Source of the DNA: Clostridia bacterium
GTDB lineage: Bacteria > Bacillota > Clostridia > Oscillospirales > Acutalibacteraceae
Length of the DNA: 64,000 bases
Direction of reading: 5' to 3'
NCBI GenBank assembly: GCA_017409845.1
Contig: JAFQRY010000013.1
Span: 1 to 64,000 of the forward strand
The notes below the pieces were generated by a model, which did no database searches, was not told the origin of the DNA, and worked only from the letters and a program-made list of their open reading frames with translations. Below are positions 43,883-52,382 of the stretch, piece by piece (the first letter of the stretch is position 1; every line of letters starts with the position of its first letter). A program made the position numbers and the translations under genes.

Positions 43883-45418
43883 TTGGATAACGAAAACAAA
43901 AACACCCTTCCCGAAGAAGAGAAAAATTCCGTTGCCGAAGCCGTTGAAGAAACGGCTGAAGAAGTGGCAGAGACTTCCGCAGCTGTTGAAGAAGGAGCAG
44001 AAAATGCCGAAGATACTGACGAAGCTGTCGCAGAAGCATCGGAGGAAGCTGCTGAAGAGTTGAGCGAAGAAGAGCTCTGCATTATCTGCGGAGAAAACAA
44101 AAAAGCTGAGGACAGCGATTATTGCCCCGTATGCGAAGCAGCGATGTATAAAAGCAAAATTTCCGTTCTTGCATGGATTTCGGGAGTTGCCGTAATTGTT
44201 ATAAGTATATTTGCTTTTGTTGTTGCAGGTCTTATAAGTGCTCCTGCCATTCAGGCCTTGCAGGGTGATATAGAAGCAATGAACAAGCGCTGGAACACCG
44301 CTTATTCGGAATATTCAGAGGTTTCTTCGAGTGCTGCGGAAATCAGGAGCATCATAGGCGAAGGAAACGGACTTGCATTGTTTGTGAGAGAAGGCAGAGG
44401 CAATCAGGAAAAGATGATAGAAGCCTATGCCAATGCAAGGTCTCCGCTTGATTCGATTTATATGGCAATGATGATTTACGGTGAAAGTGCCATCCATGAT
44501 TTTAAGGGCATAAGCGATATCGTTGAGCTTTACGACGATTTCTATAACAGCTATACCCTTATGAGCGAAGCTGTTGACGGAATGCTCGGCGGTGCGGAGA
44601 AAAACGAGACCTTTGCTGCTCTTGAAGCACTCGAGGGCAAAGAGGGTATCAATGAGGTTTTCCGCAATTATTTCCTTTTCAGTGCAGCGGATTTTTATAA
44701 GCTCGGCTGCAAAGAGGAGCTTAAATATATTGAGGCTGCCGAAGCTGCCGCAAAGGCACAGGGCAAGGATTATTCATGGCTTTATTACCTTGAAATTGCC
44801 GATTCTCTCTGCCAGGAAGGTAAATATGACCTTGCACTCGGCTATGTTGATTACCTTGCGGAAAACAACAAGAATAATTACAGGGCTTTTGACCTTCAGA
44901 TGAGAATTGCCGTAGCAAAGGGTGAAACTGAAAAGGCGACCGCTGCTCTTGAGGAGTTTGAGGCAAACAACCCCGGACTGGATACCGCATATGCACTCAG
45001 AGCAAGCCTTAACCGTTGCTCGGGTGACATCGAAAAGAGCAGAGCTGTATGCGAGGAAGGTCTTGTTGAAAATGATTTTTCGACAGAAATCCACCGCCAG
45101 CTTGCACTTATTTATCTTCTTGAGGGCGATTATTTAAAGGCGTACGAAGAAGCGTTTACCGCCGATTCAAACGCAACCTACATGGCTCAGTATTACATGG
45201 ATAACAGCGGATATACTCCGCAGCTTGATAATACAATTTATCTTTGTGCAACGCTTTGCAAGAAGAATAATCTTTCGGGAACAACAAATTCCGTTTACAT
45301 TGACCAGATTCTCGAATATTATTCGTCATTTAATCCTTCAAAGCAGGTTTCCGCAATTCTGAACGGAGAAAAAACCATTGAAGAAGTTCTTACGGAAGGA
45401 GTGTGTGATCTCGCATGA
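43883..45418 (+). CDS. Zinc-ribbon, membrane-anchored TPR-like protein
   Basis: A 511-residue protein starting at TTG with AAGGAGGG 7 bases upstream. Residues 1-64 are very acidic (Glu/Ala-rich). Residues 66-84 are a CxxC...CxxC zinc ribbon (CIICG, then YCPVC), and one membrane helix follows at about 94-118. The remaining 390 residues, outside the membrane, have TPR-like helix pairs (YDLALGYVDYLAENN, KATAALEEFEANNPGLDTAY, EIHRQLALIYLLEGDYLKAY). Probably a scaffold for envelope assembly. The stop overlaps the next start by four bases (ATGA), so the two products likely act together. Confidence 0.75.
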   Translation: MDNENKNTLPEEEKNSVAEAVEETAEEVAETSAAVEEGAENAEDTDEAVAEASEEAAEELSEEELCIICGENKKAEDSDYCPVCEAAMYKSKISVLAWISGVAVIVISIFAFVVAGLISAPAIQALQGDIEAMNKRWNTAYSEYSEVSSSAAEIRSIIGEGNGLALFVREGRGNQEKMIEAYANARSPLDSIYMAMMIYGESAIHDFKGISDIVELYDDFYNSYTLMSEAVDGMLGGAEKNETFAALEALEGKEGINEVFRNYFLFSAADFYKLGCKEELKYIEAAEAAAKAQGKDYSWLYYLEIADSLCQEGKYDLALGYVDYLAENNKNNYRAFDLQMRIAVAKGETEKATAALEEFEANNPGLDTAYALRASLNRCSGDIEKSRAVCEEGLVENDFSTEIHRQLALIYLLEGDYLKAYEEAFTADSNATYMAQYYMDNSGYTPQLDNTIYLCATLCKKNNLSGTTNSVYIDQILEYYSSFNPSKQVSAILNGEKTIEEVLTEGVCDLA

Positions 45419-45951
45419 CGATACTTTACATTGCATCAAAAATCCTCACCTTCCCCGGAGCATATCTCAGAGGCTTCTGGGAACAGCTTACCTGCAAGCT
45501 TCTCGGTCTTCCCGTTGAAGTGCCGGGCTACCTCAGGCTTGACGAAGCGTGCGGTCATGTTGAACACGGACTTTCTCAGAAGGGCTTTGCATCCTATCTT
45601 ATGGCAACGGGTCCGGGCTTTATGAATCTTATGACCGGCTTCCCGATTTTCCTTATGGGATATGTGAGCCTTGAATTTCTCGGCATCAGATATTCCGACG
45701 GTCCCGCTCTTTTTATAATCAATGTTCTTATGACATATTTAGGCATTTCGCTTATGTGCAACGTTTTTCCTCTTGTTGAGGATGCGATGAATCTTTTCGA
45801 TGTTGCTTATTCACAGAAGAAAATGAATATTATCGGCAGAATTCTGTTTGCAATTCCGTCGGCAATAACCTATGTGGGTGCTTATCTCGAAAAACACGGC
45901 ATTACAGTTCTGCTGTGGATTGTATTTGTTGTTTTTTCATTTGTTTCATGA
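45415..45951 (+). CDS. Polytopic membrane protein coupled to the TPR protein
   Basis: A 178-residue protein with about four membrane helices. Notable conserved-looking pieces are LLGLPVEVPGYLR, CGHVEHG and LMCNVFPLVEDAMNLF. The layout recalls membrane metalloprotease-like proteins of the M50/DUF3267 sort, but no HExxH motif is present, so catalysis is not supported. Translation is coupled to the zinc-ribbon/TPR gene by a four-base overlap. A strong terminator follows. Function unknown. Confidence 0.7.
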   Translation: MTILYIASKILTFPGAYLRGFWEQLTCKLLGLPVEVPGYLRLDEACGHVEHGLSQKGFASYLMATGPGFMNLMTGFPIFLMGYVSLEFLGIRYSDGPALFIINVLMTYLGISLMCNVFPLVEDAMNLFDVAYSQKKMNIIGRILFAIPSAITYVGAYLEKHGITVLLWIVFVVFSFVS

Positions 45952-45956
45952 AAAAG

Positions 45957-45988
45957 AGGCTGTTCGTTCAAAACGAACAGCCTTTTTT
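45957..45988 (+). terminator. Terminator after the TPR/membrane gene pair
   Basis: Stem AGGCTGTTCGTT (45957-45968) with AACGAACAGCCT (45972-45983), then TTTTTT. Confidence 0.9.
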
Positions 45989-46349
45989 GCAATAAAACGG
46001 AGACAGGCAGACGACGCTGCGTTACGCCGCAGTTGTTTTTTGCAGCATCGTTCGGCCTCAGCATTCCTTTGTCGGGTTGTCATAAGTTTCGCCTTTAACC
46101 ACCATTTAATGAAAGTTCTTGAGTCTGTCCAAAATGCTAATAATTGCTAATTTATTAGCAAACACAGAAAATAGCAAAAATATCTTATTAGCAAAACAAA
46201 CCGAGAATTTGAGTTTATTAATGAAATTTTGAAGTTTCTATTAGCAAAATTCACGGAAAAGTTTTTGGGACAAGTTGGACAACTTTATTAGCAAAAAGCA
46301 CATAATTCTGACGTTCTATTAGCAAAAAAATTTGACGAAAGTCAGAAAA

Positions 46350-46389
46350 AAAGAAAAACCGAAACCCTTGATAAATCAAGGGGTTTCGG
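46350..46389 (-). terminator. Terminator of tRNA-Arg
   Basis: Stem CCGAAACCC-TTGA (46359-46371) with TCAA-GGGGTTTCGG (46376-46389). On the minus strand it is followed by a T-rich run (46358-46342), ten bases past the tRNA 3' end. Confidence 0.85.
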
Positions 46390-46398
46390 CTGTGAAAA

Positions 46399-46475
46399 TG
46401 GCGTCCTCGGCGGGATTCGAACCCACGGCCTTCTGCTTAGGAGGCAGACGCTCTATCCTGCTGAGCTACGAAGAC
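46399..46475 (-). tRNA. tRNA-Arg(CCT)
   Basis: A 77-base cloverleaf on the minus strand. The acceptor stem is GTCTTCG/CGAGGAC with one G.T pair, the D arm contains TAGCTCAGCAGGATAGAGC, the anticodon loop is CTCCTAA in a TCTGC/GCAGA stem (anticodon CCT), and the T arm has GGGTTCGAATCCC. It ends GCCA, so CCA is encoded. It reads the AGG codon and stands alone, with a terminator just downstream. Confidence 0.95.
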
Positions 46476-46769
46476 GTACACATATTCTATTAGCTGAAGT
46501 CACGAGAAAAAGACGATTAGTTTAGGTTCTATTAGGAGGGGCTTATTATATCCATTTAACTAAGGAGGCAAATATTTCATAAAATTCAACTTTAATATTC
46601 TACCAAAAATACGTTGTAAAGTCAAGCCGAAAAAAGCATGCTATTATTTCATATATTCGGCGTTTTGCCGATAAATAATGCTTGAAAAATTTGACATAAT
46701 ATTATAAAATATATACTTGGTAAAGTATGCGACTACTCTATAACAAAAATTCTGAAAGGATTGAAGAAA

Positions 46770-47981
46770 ATGAGCTTACTTAACAAGAAAACAGTTGACG
46801 ACATCAATGCAAAGGGCAAGAAGGTGCTTGTTCGCTGCGACTTTAACGTTCCTCTCAAGGAAGGCGTTATCACAGACGAAAACAGAATCAACGCTGCTAT
46901 TCCCACAATTCAGAAACTTATAAATGACGGTGCAAAGGTTATCCTTTGCTCACATCTCGGCAAGCCCAAGAACGGCCCCGAGGCAAAGTTCTCACTCGCT
47001 CCCGTTGCAAAGAGACTCAGCGAGAAGCTCGGCAAGGAAGTTGTTTTTGCTGCTGACGATACAGTAGTAGGCGAAAACGCAAAGGCTGCTGTTGCTGCTA
47101 TGAATGACGGCGATGTTGTTCTTCTTGAAAACACACGTTTCCGTGCTGAAGAAACAAAGAACGGCGAAGCTTTCTCAAAGGACCTTGCAAGCCTCTGCGA
47201 AATGTATGTTAACGATGCATTCGGTGCAGCTCACAGAGCACACTGCTCAACAGTAGGCGTAACAGCTTATGTTGAAGAAGCAGCTGTAGGCTATCTTATG
47301 GGCAAAGAGCTCAAGTATCTCGGCAACGCTGTTGAAGATCCCGAAAGACCCTTCGTTACAATCCTCGGCGGTGCAAAGGTTGCAGACAAGCTTAATGTTA
47401 TCGAAAATCTTCTCAATAAGGCTGATACACTCATTATCGGCGGCGGTATGGCATATACCTTCCTTGCTGCTCAGGGCTACGGCGTAGGTAACTCACTCCT
47501 CGACGAAAGCAAGATTGATTACTGCAAGGATATGCTTGCAAAGGCTGAAGCAAAGGGCGTTAAGATTCTTCTTCCCGTTGACGTTGTAACAGCAGCAGGC
47601 TTCCCCAACCCCATTGATGCTGAAATCGAAACAGCAGTTTATGCAGCAGACGCTATTCCCGCAGATGTTGAAGGCCTTGATATCGGACCCAAGACAGCTG
47701 AGCTTTATGCAGATGCAGTCAAGAGTGCAAAGACCGTTGTATGGAACGGACCCATGGGCGTTTTCGAGAATCCCACTCTTGCAGCAGGCACAATCGCAGT
47801 TGCAAAGGCTCTTGCTGAAACAGAAGCAGTTACAATCATCGGCGGCGGCGACTCGGCAGCTGCAGTCAACACACTCGGCTTCGGCGACAAGATGACTCAC
47901 ATCTCAACCGGCGGCGGTGCATCACTTGAATTCCTTGAGGGTAAGGCTCTTCCCGGCATCGAAGCAGTTAACGATAAATAA
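46770..47981 (+). CDS. pgk: Phosphoglycerate kinase
   Basis: A 403-residue glycolytic kinase transferring phosphate from 1,3-bisphosphoglycerate to ADP. Motifs are [35 protein letters not shown], and the C-terminal nucleotide-site residues in GPMGVFE and GGGDSAAAV. The start at 46770 has GAAAGGA 9 bases upstream; TTG 46761 is too close. Codon use is highly biased. It is first in a pgk-tpiA-gpmI set, but 650 bases with a transposase remnant now separate it from tpiA. Confidence 0.96.
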   Translation: MSLLNKKTVDDINAKGKKVLVRCDFNVPLKEGVITDENRINAAIPTIQKLINDGAKVILCSHLGKPKNGPEAKFSLAPVAKRLSEKLGKEVVFAADDTVVGENAKAAVAAMNDGDVVLLENTRFRAEETKNGEAFSKDLASLCEMYVNDAFGAAHRAHCSTVGVTAYVEEAAVGYLMGKELKYLGNAVEDPERPFVTILGGAKVADKLNVIENLLNKADTLIIGGGMAYTFLAAQGYGVGNSLLDESKIDYCKDMLAKAEAKGVKILLPVDVVTAAGFPNPIDAEIETAVYAADAIPADVEGLDIGPKTAELYADAVKSAKTVVWNGPMGVFENPTLAAGTIAVAKALAETEAVTIIGGGDSAAAVNTLGFGDKMTHISTGGGASLEFLEGKALPGIEAVNDK

Positions 47982-48100
47982 ATTTTTGCGATATTTGACT
48001 TTCTCGTTCGCTCACATATCCTGATATGCTACGCTCACTGCGAAAGCCAAATTTCATCAAAAATTCTGTTGCCATTGATTAATGTATTTCGATTTGTTCC

Positions 48101-48126
48101 GGGACGGCACAGAGGCCGTCCCCTAC
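48101..48126 (-). repeat. REP-like palindrome, copy A
   Basis: A 26-base element whose reverse complement is identical to 48262-48287. Internally it is a GGGACGGC/GCCGTCCC hairpin with a CACAGA-type loop. It lies 23 bases upstream of the transposase ATG. Confidence 0.85.
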
Positions 48127-48148
48127 ACGAAATTCGTGATTTAAGAAT

Positions 48149-48624
48149 ATGGATTACCGAAACGAAAACCTCTGAGATTAAAAGACTACGATTATTCTCA
48201 GAACGGTGCATATCATATAACGGTCTGCACGAAAAGCAAAATGCCGGTATTATGCAAAATCGTAGGGGACGGCCTCTGTGCCGTCCCGAAAACTGAATTA
48301 ACAGATATAGGAACGGCTGTTGAAAAATCAATCAACCATATAAACCGATATCCTGACATTACTGTTGATAAATATGTTGTCATGCCGAACCATGTTCATA
48401 TGATTATTTCAATTTATAATGAAGATAAAGGCAAGGCAGAAATCGGTATTCCGGAAATTATAAAGCGGTTTAAGTCATATACGACAAATCAGTTTGGCGG
48501 TGACCTTTGGCAGCGGTCTTATAACGACCACATCATACGCGGTCAGGCTGATTATGACGAAACATGGCAATACATTGACGAAAATCCGTTGAAACGGGTT
48601 TTGAAAAAAGACGAAAGGATGTAA
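48149..48624 (+). pseudogene. REP-associated tyrosine transposase (Y1/RAYT), frameshifted
   Basis: An IS200-like HUH transposase of the RAYT group. The C-terminal part is intact from ATG 48241 (127 residues): VVMPNHVHMII with the HxH metal motif, then LWQRSYNDHII with the likely catalytic Tyr, and YIDENPLKRV. The family N-terminus (KRKPLRLKDYDYSQNG then AYHITVCT) is coded in the same frame from about 48157, but that frame has a stop at 48142-48144 and no start. The natural start ATG 48149 (MDYR) is one base out of frame, fitting a one-base loss in the A-run near 48160. A REP-like element is embedded in frame at 48262-48287. Probably inactive. Confidence 0.8.
48262..48287 (+). repeat. REP-like palindrome, copy B inside the transposase gene
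   Basis: A 26-base element, the exact inverted copy of 48101-48126, translated in frame as VGDGLCAVP within the transposase. Confidence 0.85.
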
Positions 48625-48629
48625 TCAGA

Positions 48630-49397
48630 ATGGATAAATCACTCCGCAGACCTGTTATTGCAGGTAACTGGAAAATGAATAATACTCCCGAGCAGACAAA
48701 GGCTCTTATCGAAGCTATGAAGCCCCTCGTTGCAGATGCTGATTGCGACGTCGTTATCTGTGCTCCTTATATTGACCTTTATGCAGCTATGGAAGCAGCA
48801 GCAGGCTCAAACATCATGATCGGTGCAGAGAACTGCCACTGGGCAGAAAAGGGTGCATTCACAGGCGAAGTTTCGGCTGAAATGCTCAAGGCTGCAGGCG
48901 TTCCCTATGTTATCATCGGTCATTCCGAAAGAAGACAGTATTTCGGCGAAACAGACGAAACAGTCCGTGACCGTGTAAGAGCTGCTCTCAATGCAGGTCT
49001 TAAGGTTATCCTTTGCGTTGGTGAAGTTCTCAAGGAAAGAGAGCTCGGCATCACAGCAGAGGTTGTAAGACTTCAGACAAAGGTTGCTCTTTCAGGCGTT
49101 TCAGAGGCTGAGCTTGCAAACATCATCATTGCTTACGAACCCGTCTGGGCTATCGGCACAGGTCTTACCGCTACTCCCGAGCAGGCAAATGAGGTTTGTG
49201 CTGTTATCCGTGCTCTTATTGCTGAGCTTTACACAAAGGATGCAGCTGATAAGTTTGTTATTCAGTACGGCGGCTCAATGAACGATGCAAACGCAGCAGA
49301 GCTTCTTGCTCAGTATGATGTTGACGGCGGTCTTATCGGCGGTGCATCACTTGTTGCAGAGAAGTTTGCAGCTATTGTTGCAGCAGCTTCAAAATAA
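48630..49397 (+). CDS. tpiA: Triosephosphate isomerase
   Basis: A 255-residue TIM barrel interconverting dihydroxyacetone phosphate and glyceraldehyde 3-phosphate. The active-site Lys is in AGNWKMN, the His in IIGHSERR, the Glu in AYEPVWAIGTG, and the phosphate loop is YGGSMNDAN then GGLIGGASL. Length is normal. GAAAGGATG lies 5-13 bases upstream and overlaps the end of the transposase remnant, so it now relies on transcription through that insertion. Codon bias is strong, like pgk. Confidence 0.96.
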   Translation: MDKSLRRPVIAGNWKMNNTPEQTKALIEAMKPLVADADCDVVICAPYIDLYAAMEAAAGSNIMIGAENCHWAEKGAFTGEVSAEMLKAAGVPYVIIGHSERRQYFGETDETVRDRVRAALNAGLKVILCVGEVLKERELGITAEVVRLQTKVALSGVSEAELANIIIAYEPVWAIGTGLTATPEQANEVCAVIRALIAELYTKDAADKFVIQYGGSMNDANAAELLAQYDVDGGLIGGASLVAEKFAAIVAAASK

Positions 49398-49406
49398 AAA
49401 TGTTCG

Positions 49407-49436
49407 ATAGGGGTCGGCTTCGACCCCTATATTTTT
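49407..49436 (+). terminator. Intra-operon hairpin between tpiA and gpmI
   Basis: Stem ATAGGGGTCG (49407-49416) with CGACCCCTAT (49421-49430), a GCTT loop, then ATTTTT. It has terminator form, but gpmI starts 17 bases on, so it may attenuate or protect the message rather than stop it. Confidence 0.65.
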
Positions 49437-49452
49437 GAAAGGATTGTTTATT

Positions 49453-50973
49453 ATGAGCAAAAAACCCGTTCTTCTTTGTATCATGGACGGTTTCGGCAGA
49501 AACGACAGCGACTACGGCAACGCAATTGCTGCTGCAAAAACTCCTAATCTTGATAAAATCATGGCTGAAAATCCCATGACATATATCGGTGCATCGGGCA
49601 TGGATGTTGGTCTTCCCGACGGTCAGATGGGTAACAGCGAGGTCGGTCACACCAATATCGGTGCAGGCCGTGTTGTTTATCAGGAGCTCACAAGAATCAC
49701 AAAGTCAATCAATGACGGCGATTTCTTTGAGAATGAAGCACTTGTCGGTGCAATGGAAAACTGCAAAAAGAATAACTCCGCACTTCACCTCATGGGTCTT
49801 CTTTCAGACGGCGGCGTTCACAGCCACAACACCCATCTTTACGGACTTCTTGAGCTTGCAAAGCGTAGCGGTGTTGAAAAGGTATTCATTCATTGTCTTA
49901 TGGACGGACGTGACGTTTCTCCCACATCGGGCAAGGATTTCCTTGCAGAGCTTTACAAGAAGTGTGCTGAAATCGGCGTAGGTGAAATCGCTACAGTTGA
50001 AGGCAGATATTATGCAATGGACAGAGAAAGAAAGTTCGACAGAGTTGAAAAGACTTATGTTGCAATGACAAAGCTTGAAGGTCCCAAGTTTACCTGTGCT
50101 TGCGAAATGATTGAAGAATCATATAAGAATGATATTACAGATGAATTTATCGTTCCCTGCGTAAGCGAAAAGGCTGAAGCAGTTAAGGACGGCGACAGCG
50201 TTATTTTCTTCAACTTCCGTCCCGACAGAGCAAGAGAAATCACAAGAGCTTTTGTTGACCCCGCATTTGACGGCTTCAACAGAGATAAAAAGCTTGACCT
50301 TTTCTATGTCTGCATGACACAGTATGAGGCTGAAATGCCCAATGTTGAGGTTGCTTATAAGCCCCAGAGAATTGATATGCCTATCGGCGAAGTTTTCAGC
50401 AAGCAGGGCATGAAACAGCTCAGAATTGCAGAGTACACAAAGTATGCACATGTTACCTTCTTCCTCAACGGCGGCGAAGAAACCGTTTATGAAGGTGAGG
50501 ACAGAATTCTTATTGATTCTCCCAATGTTGCAACCTATGACATGCAGCCTGAAATGAGTGCATATATCGTAACGGATACTCTTCTTGAAAAGATTGAGTC
50601 CGATATGTATGATGCAATTGTTCTCAACTACGCAAACTGCGATATGGTTGGACACACGGGCGTGTTCGAGGCTGCAGTTGCAGCTGTTGAAGCTGTTGAC
50701 ACCTGCGTAGGCAAGATTTGCGATGCAGTTTCGGCAAAGGGCGGCGTTATGCTTATCACAGCTGACCACGGTAATGCAGATAAGATGTATGAGCCTGACG
50801 GTTCACCCTTCACCGCACACACAACCAATCCCGTTCCCTTTGTTGTTGTCGGTCACGACTGCAAGCTTAAGGAAAACGGCGGCAAGCTCTGTGATATCGC
50901 TCCCACAATGCTCGACATTATGGGCATTGAGCAGCCTGCACAGATGACAGGTGAGTCGTTGCTTGTTAAATGA
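49453..50973 (+). CDS. gpmI: 2,3-bisphosphoglycerate-independent phosphoglycerate mutase
   Basis: A 506-residue dimanganese enzyme converting 3- to 2-phosphoglycerate. The alkaline-phosphatase-like domain has Asp in CIMDGFGRN and the phosphoserine in GQMGNSEVGHTNIGAG. Other motifs are HCLMDGRDVSP, EGRYYAMDRE, FFNFRPDRARE, NYANCDMVGHTG and ITADHGNADKM. The start at 49453 follows GAAAGG by about 10 bases; TTG 49435 precedes that site. Last gene of the pgk-tpiA set. Enolase and GAPDH are not in the window. Confidence 0.95.
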   Translation: MSKKPVLLCIMDGFGRNDSDYGNAIAAAKTPNLDKIMAENPMTYIGASGMDVGLPDGQMGNSEVGHTNIGAGRVVYQELTRITKSINDGDFFENEALVGAMENCKKNNSALHLMGLLSDGGVHSHNTHLYGLLELAKRSGVEKVFIHCLMDGRDVSPTSGKDFLAELYKKCAEIGVGEIATVEGRYYAMDRERKFDRVEKTYVAMTKLEGPKFTCACEMIEESYKNDITDEFIVPCVSEKAEAVKDGDSVIFFNFRPDRAREITRAFVDPAFDGFNRDKKLDLFYVCMTQYEAEMPNVEVAYKPQRIDMPIGEVFSKQGMKQLRIAEYTKYAHVTFFLNGGEETVYEGEDRILIDSPNVATYDMQPEMSAYIVTDTLLEKIESDMYDAIVLNYANCDMVGHTGVFEAAVAAVEAVDTCVGKICDAVSAKGGVMLITADHGNADKMYEPDGSPFTAHTTNPVPFVVVGHDCKLKENGGKLCDIAPTMLDIMGIEQPAQMTGESLLVK

Positions 50974-51121
50974 ATAATGAATAGTGAAAAATGAATAATT
51001 AAGGGTCGCTTTGCTCCAGATTATATAATCGGATAATGGCGAAGCTTTTCCGGAATTTTTTGTTTTTCGTTGCATAAACATTTTCACCCTGCACATTTTA
51101 TAATGAAGGCAGGGTGATTTT
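50974..51121 (+). promoter_or_regulatory. Leader of ypeB with sigmaG-like promoter and terminator hairpin
   Basis: GCATA (51072-51076), a 17-base spacer and CATTTTA (51094-51100) match the forespore sigmaG pattern (GNATR...CATnnTA). A TCACCCTGC/GCAGGGTGA stem (51084-51092, 51109-51117) followed by T7 can end the gpmI transcript, and its right arm is the ypeB ribosome site. The left part (50974-51050) has an AATTAAGGGTCGC repeat segment also found at 62580. Confidence 0.55.
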
Positions 51122-52363
51122 TTGACTCTTAAACGCAGAAAATTTATAAGAATAATATCATATCTCGTTGCTCTATGCATTGTTTTTGCAGCATCGGGAG
51201 TGTTTACGGCAAGAGCAAAATCGGATTATGAAAGCACTCTTGAAAGAGTGCGGCTTGAGGGTCTGGCATCGCTTGCGGAATATTCAAGGGAAATCAGCAG
51301 CGGACTGCGTCTGCTTGCGGTTTCTGCGGATGATTCGCTCACAGACAGCTCTGCCTATGTCAGTGCAAGGGCGGTCGGAGCGTTGGGCAGTCTCGGCTGC
51401 TTTTACAGCGAGAAGGTTGACAATCTTACCCGTTTTTTCGGCGGTGTCCGTGATTTTTCCGAAGGGTTTACGGGGAGCGAAGAGGGCAGACGGTCGGCAG
51501 TCAGACTGTCGGATTACGCACTTGAAGTGTATTATCACCTGAGCGACCTGACAAATGCGGTTCTGAACGGCGGATATTCTTTGACTGAATATAAAAGTAT
51601 TTATGAGAAGCCGGAGGTGCCGTATTTTGAGGATGAGCTCGATTTTTTCAACGGCACGGAGGATAAAATTTTTGCAATTATCGAGACTGCATCATCGGAT
51701 TATAAAAATTATGCATTTCTTGACGGCAAGGATACTGTTTCCGAGGAATATGCCGGTGGCAGGGCGAGCCTTGCAACGGGTATTCAGTCTGCAATATGGA
51801 GAAAAGGAGAAAATGAAGGAGAAATTGATTCCTATGTGTTTACCTGCGAGGATATCCGTGTTGATATCAGCAGGGCGGGCGGAGTTATATACGGAATCGT
51901 AAATCCTCAGCCGTGCGAGGCGGCGGTTTACTCTGCTGAGGATGCATTGAAAAAAGCCGCAGGCTTTCTTGAAACCTGCGGCTTTGAAAATATGAAGCTG
52001 ATTTATGAAAATTGCGGCGGATTCACCGCATTTTTTGTTTTTGTGCCCGAAATCAACGGTGTGCTGCTTATGACGGCGGAAATCAGGCTGGAAATCTGCC
52101 TTGCAAGCGGAACAATAACTTATCTGGATGCATCGGAATATATAAAAAGATACCGCACGGATATCGGTGCAACGAACGGAATCCCCGATGTTTCGGAGTT
52201 TCTGCCATTCGGGCTGAGCGCAGAAAAAACCTTTGTCTGCATTGCGGATATCAAAGGCAGGGAGAAGCTCTGCGTTCTTGCCGTGTGTCCGTATGAAAAG
52301 GATAAGGTTTATATATTTATTGATTATTATAATATGAGAACAATAAAAACCCTGATAGCATAA
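51122..52363 (+). CDS. ypeB: Spore germination protein YpeB
   Basis: A 413-residue protein starting at TTG. An N-terminal membrane anchor (IRIISYLVALCIVFAASGVF, about 10-29) leads to a helical region (40-150) with WHRL-less but family-like LASLAEYSREISSGLRLLAVS. PepSY-like domains follow (about 200-410), such as AVYSAEDALKKAAGFLETCGF. In Bacillus, YpeB is made in the forespore with the lytic enzyme SleB and is needed for its deposition in spores. Here no sleB is adjacent. The sigmaG-like promoter fits forespore expression. This is the main evidence for sporulation in the window. Confidence 0.85.
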   Translation: MTLKRRKFIRIISYLVALCIVFAASGVFTARAKSDYESTLERVRLEGLASLAEYSREISSGLRLLAVSADDSLTDSSAYVSARAVGALGSLGCFYSEKVDNLTRFFGGVRDFSEGFTGSEEGRRSAVRLSDYALEVYYHLSDLTNAVLNGGYSLTEYKSIYEKPEVPYFEDELDFFNGTEDKIFAIIETASSDYKNYAFLDGKDTVSEEYAGGRASLATGIQSAIWRKGENEGEIDSYVFTCEDIRVDISRAGGVIYGIVNPQPCEAAVYSAEDALKKAAGFLETCGFENMKLIYENCGGFTAFFVFVPEINGVLLMTAEIRLEICLASGTITYLDASEYIKRYRTDIGATNGIPDVSEFLPFGLSAEKTFVCIADIKGREKLCVLAVCPYEKDKVYIFIDYYNMRTIKTLIA

Positions 52364-52382
52364 GCTGTCAGGGCTTGAATAA

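Larger units (their letters stand above)
46135..46536 (+). repeat. TATTAGC(AAA) repeat array around tRNA-Arg
   Basis: The motif TATTAGCAAA or TATTAGC occurs in direct orientation near 46153, 46186, 46238, 46286 and 46316. Weaker relatives lie at 46487 (CTATTAGCTG) and 46529 (CTATTAGGAG). Two inverted copies (TGCTAAT) lie at about 46135 and 46145. No gene is supported between 45952 and 46398 except the terminators. Confidence 0.7.

Noticed and set aside
45990..46130. Remnant gene between the terminator and the TATTAGC array
   Set aside because: Short frames only, no ribosome site and no recognisable protein similarity.
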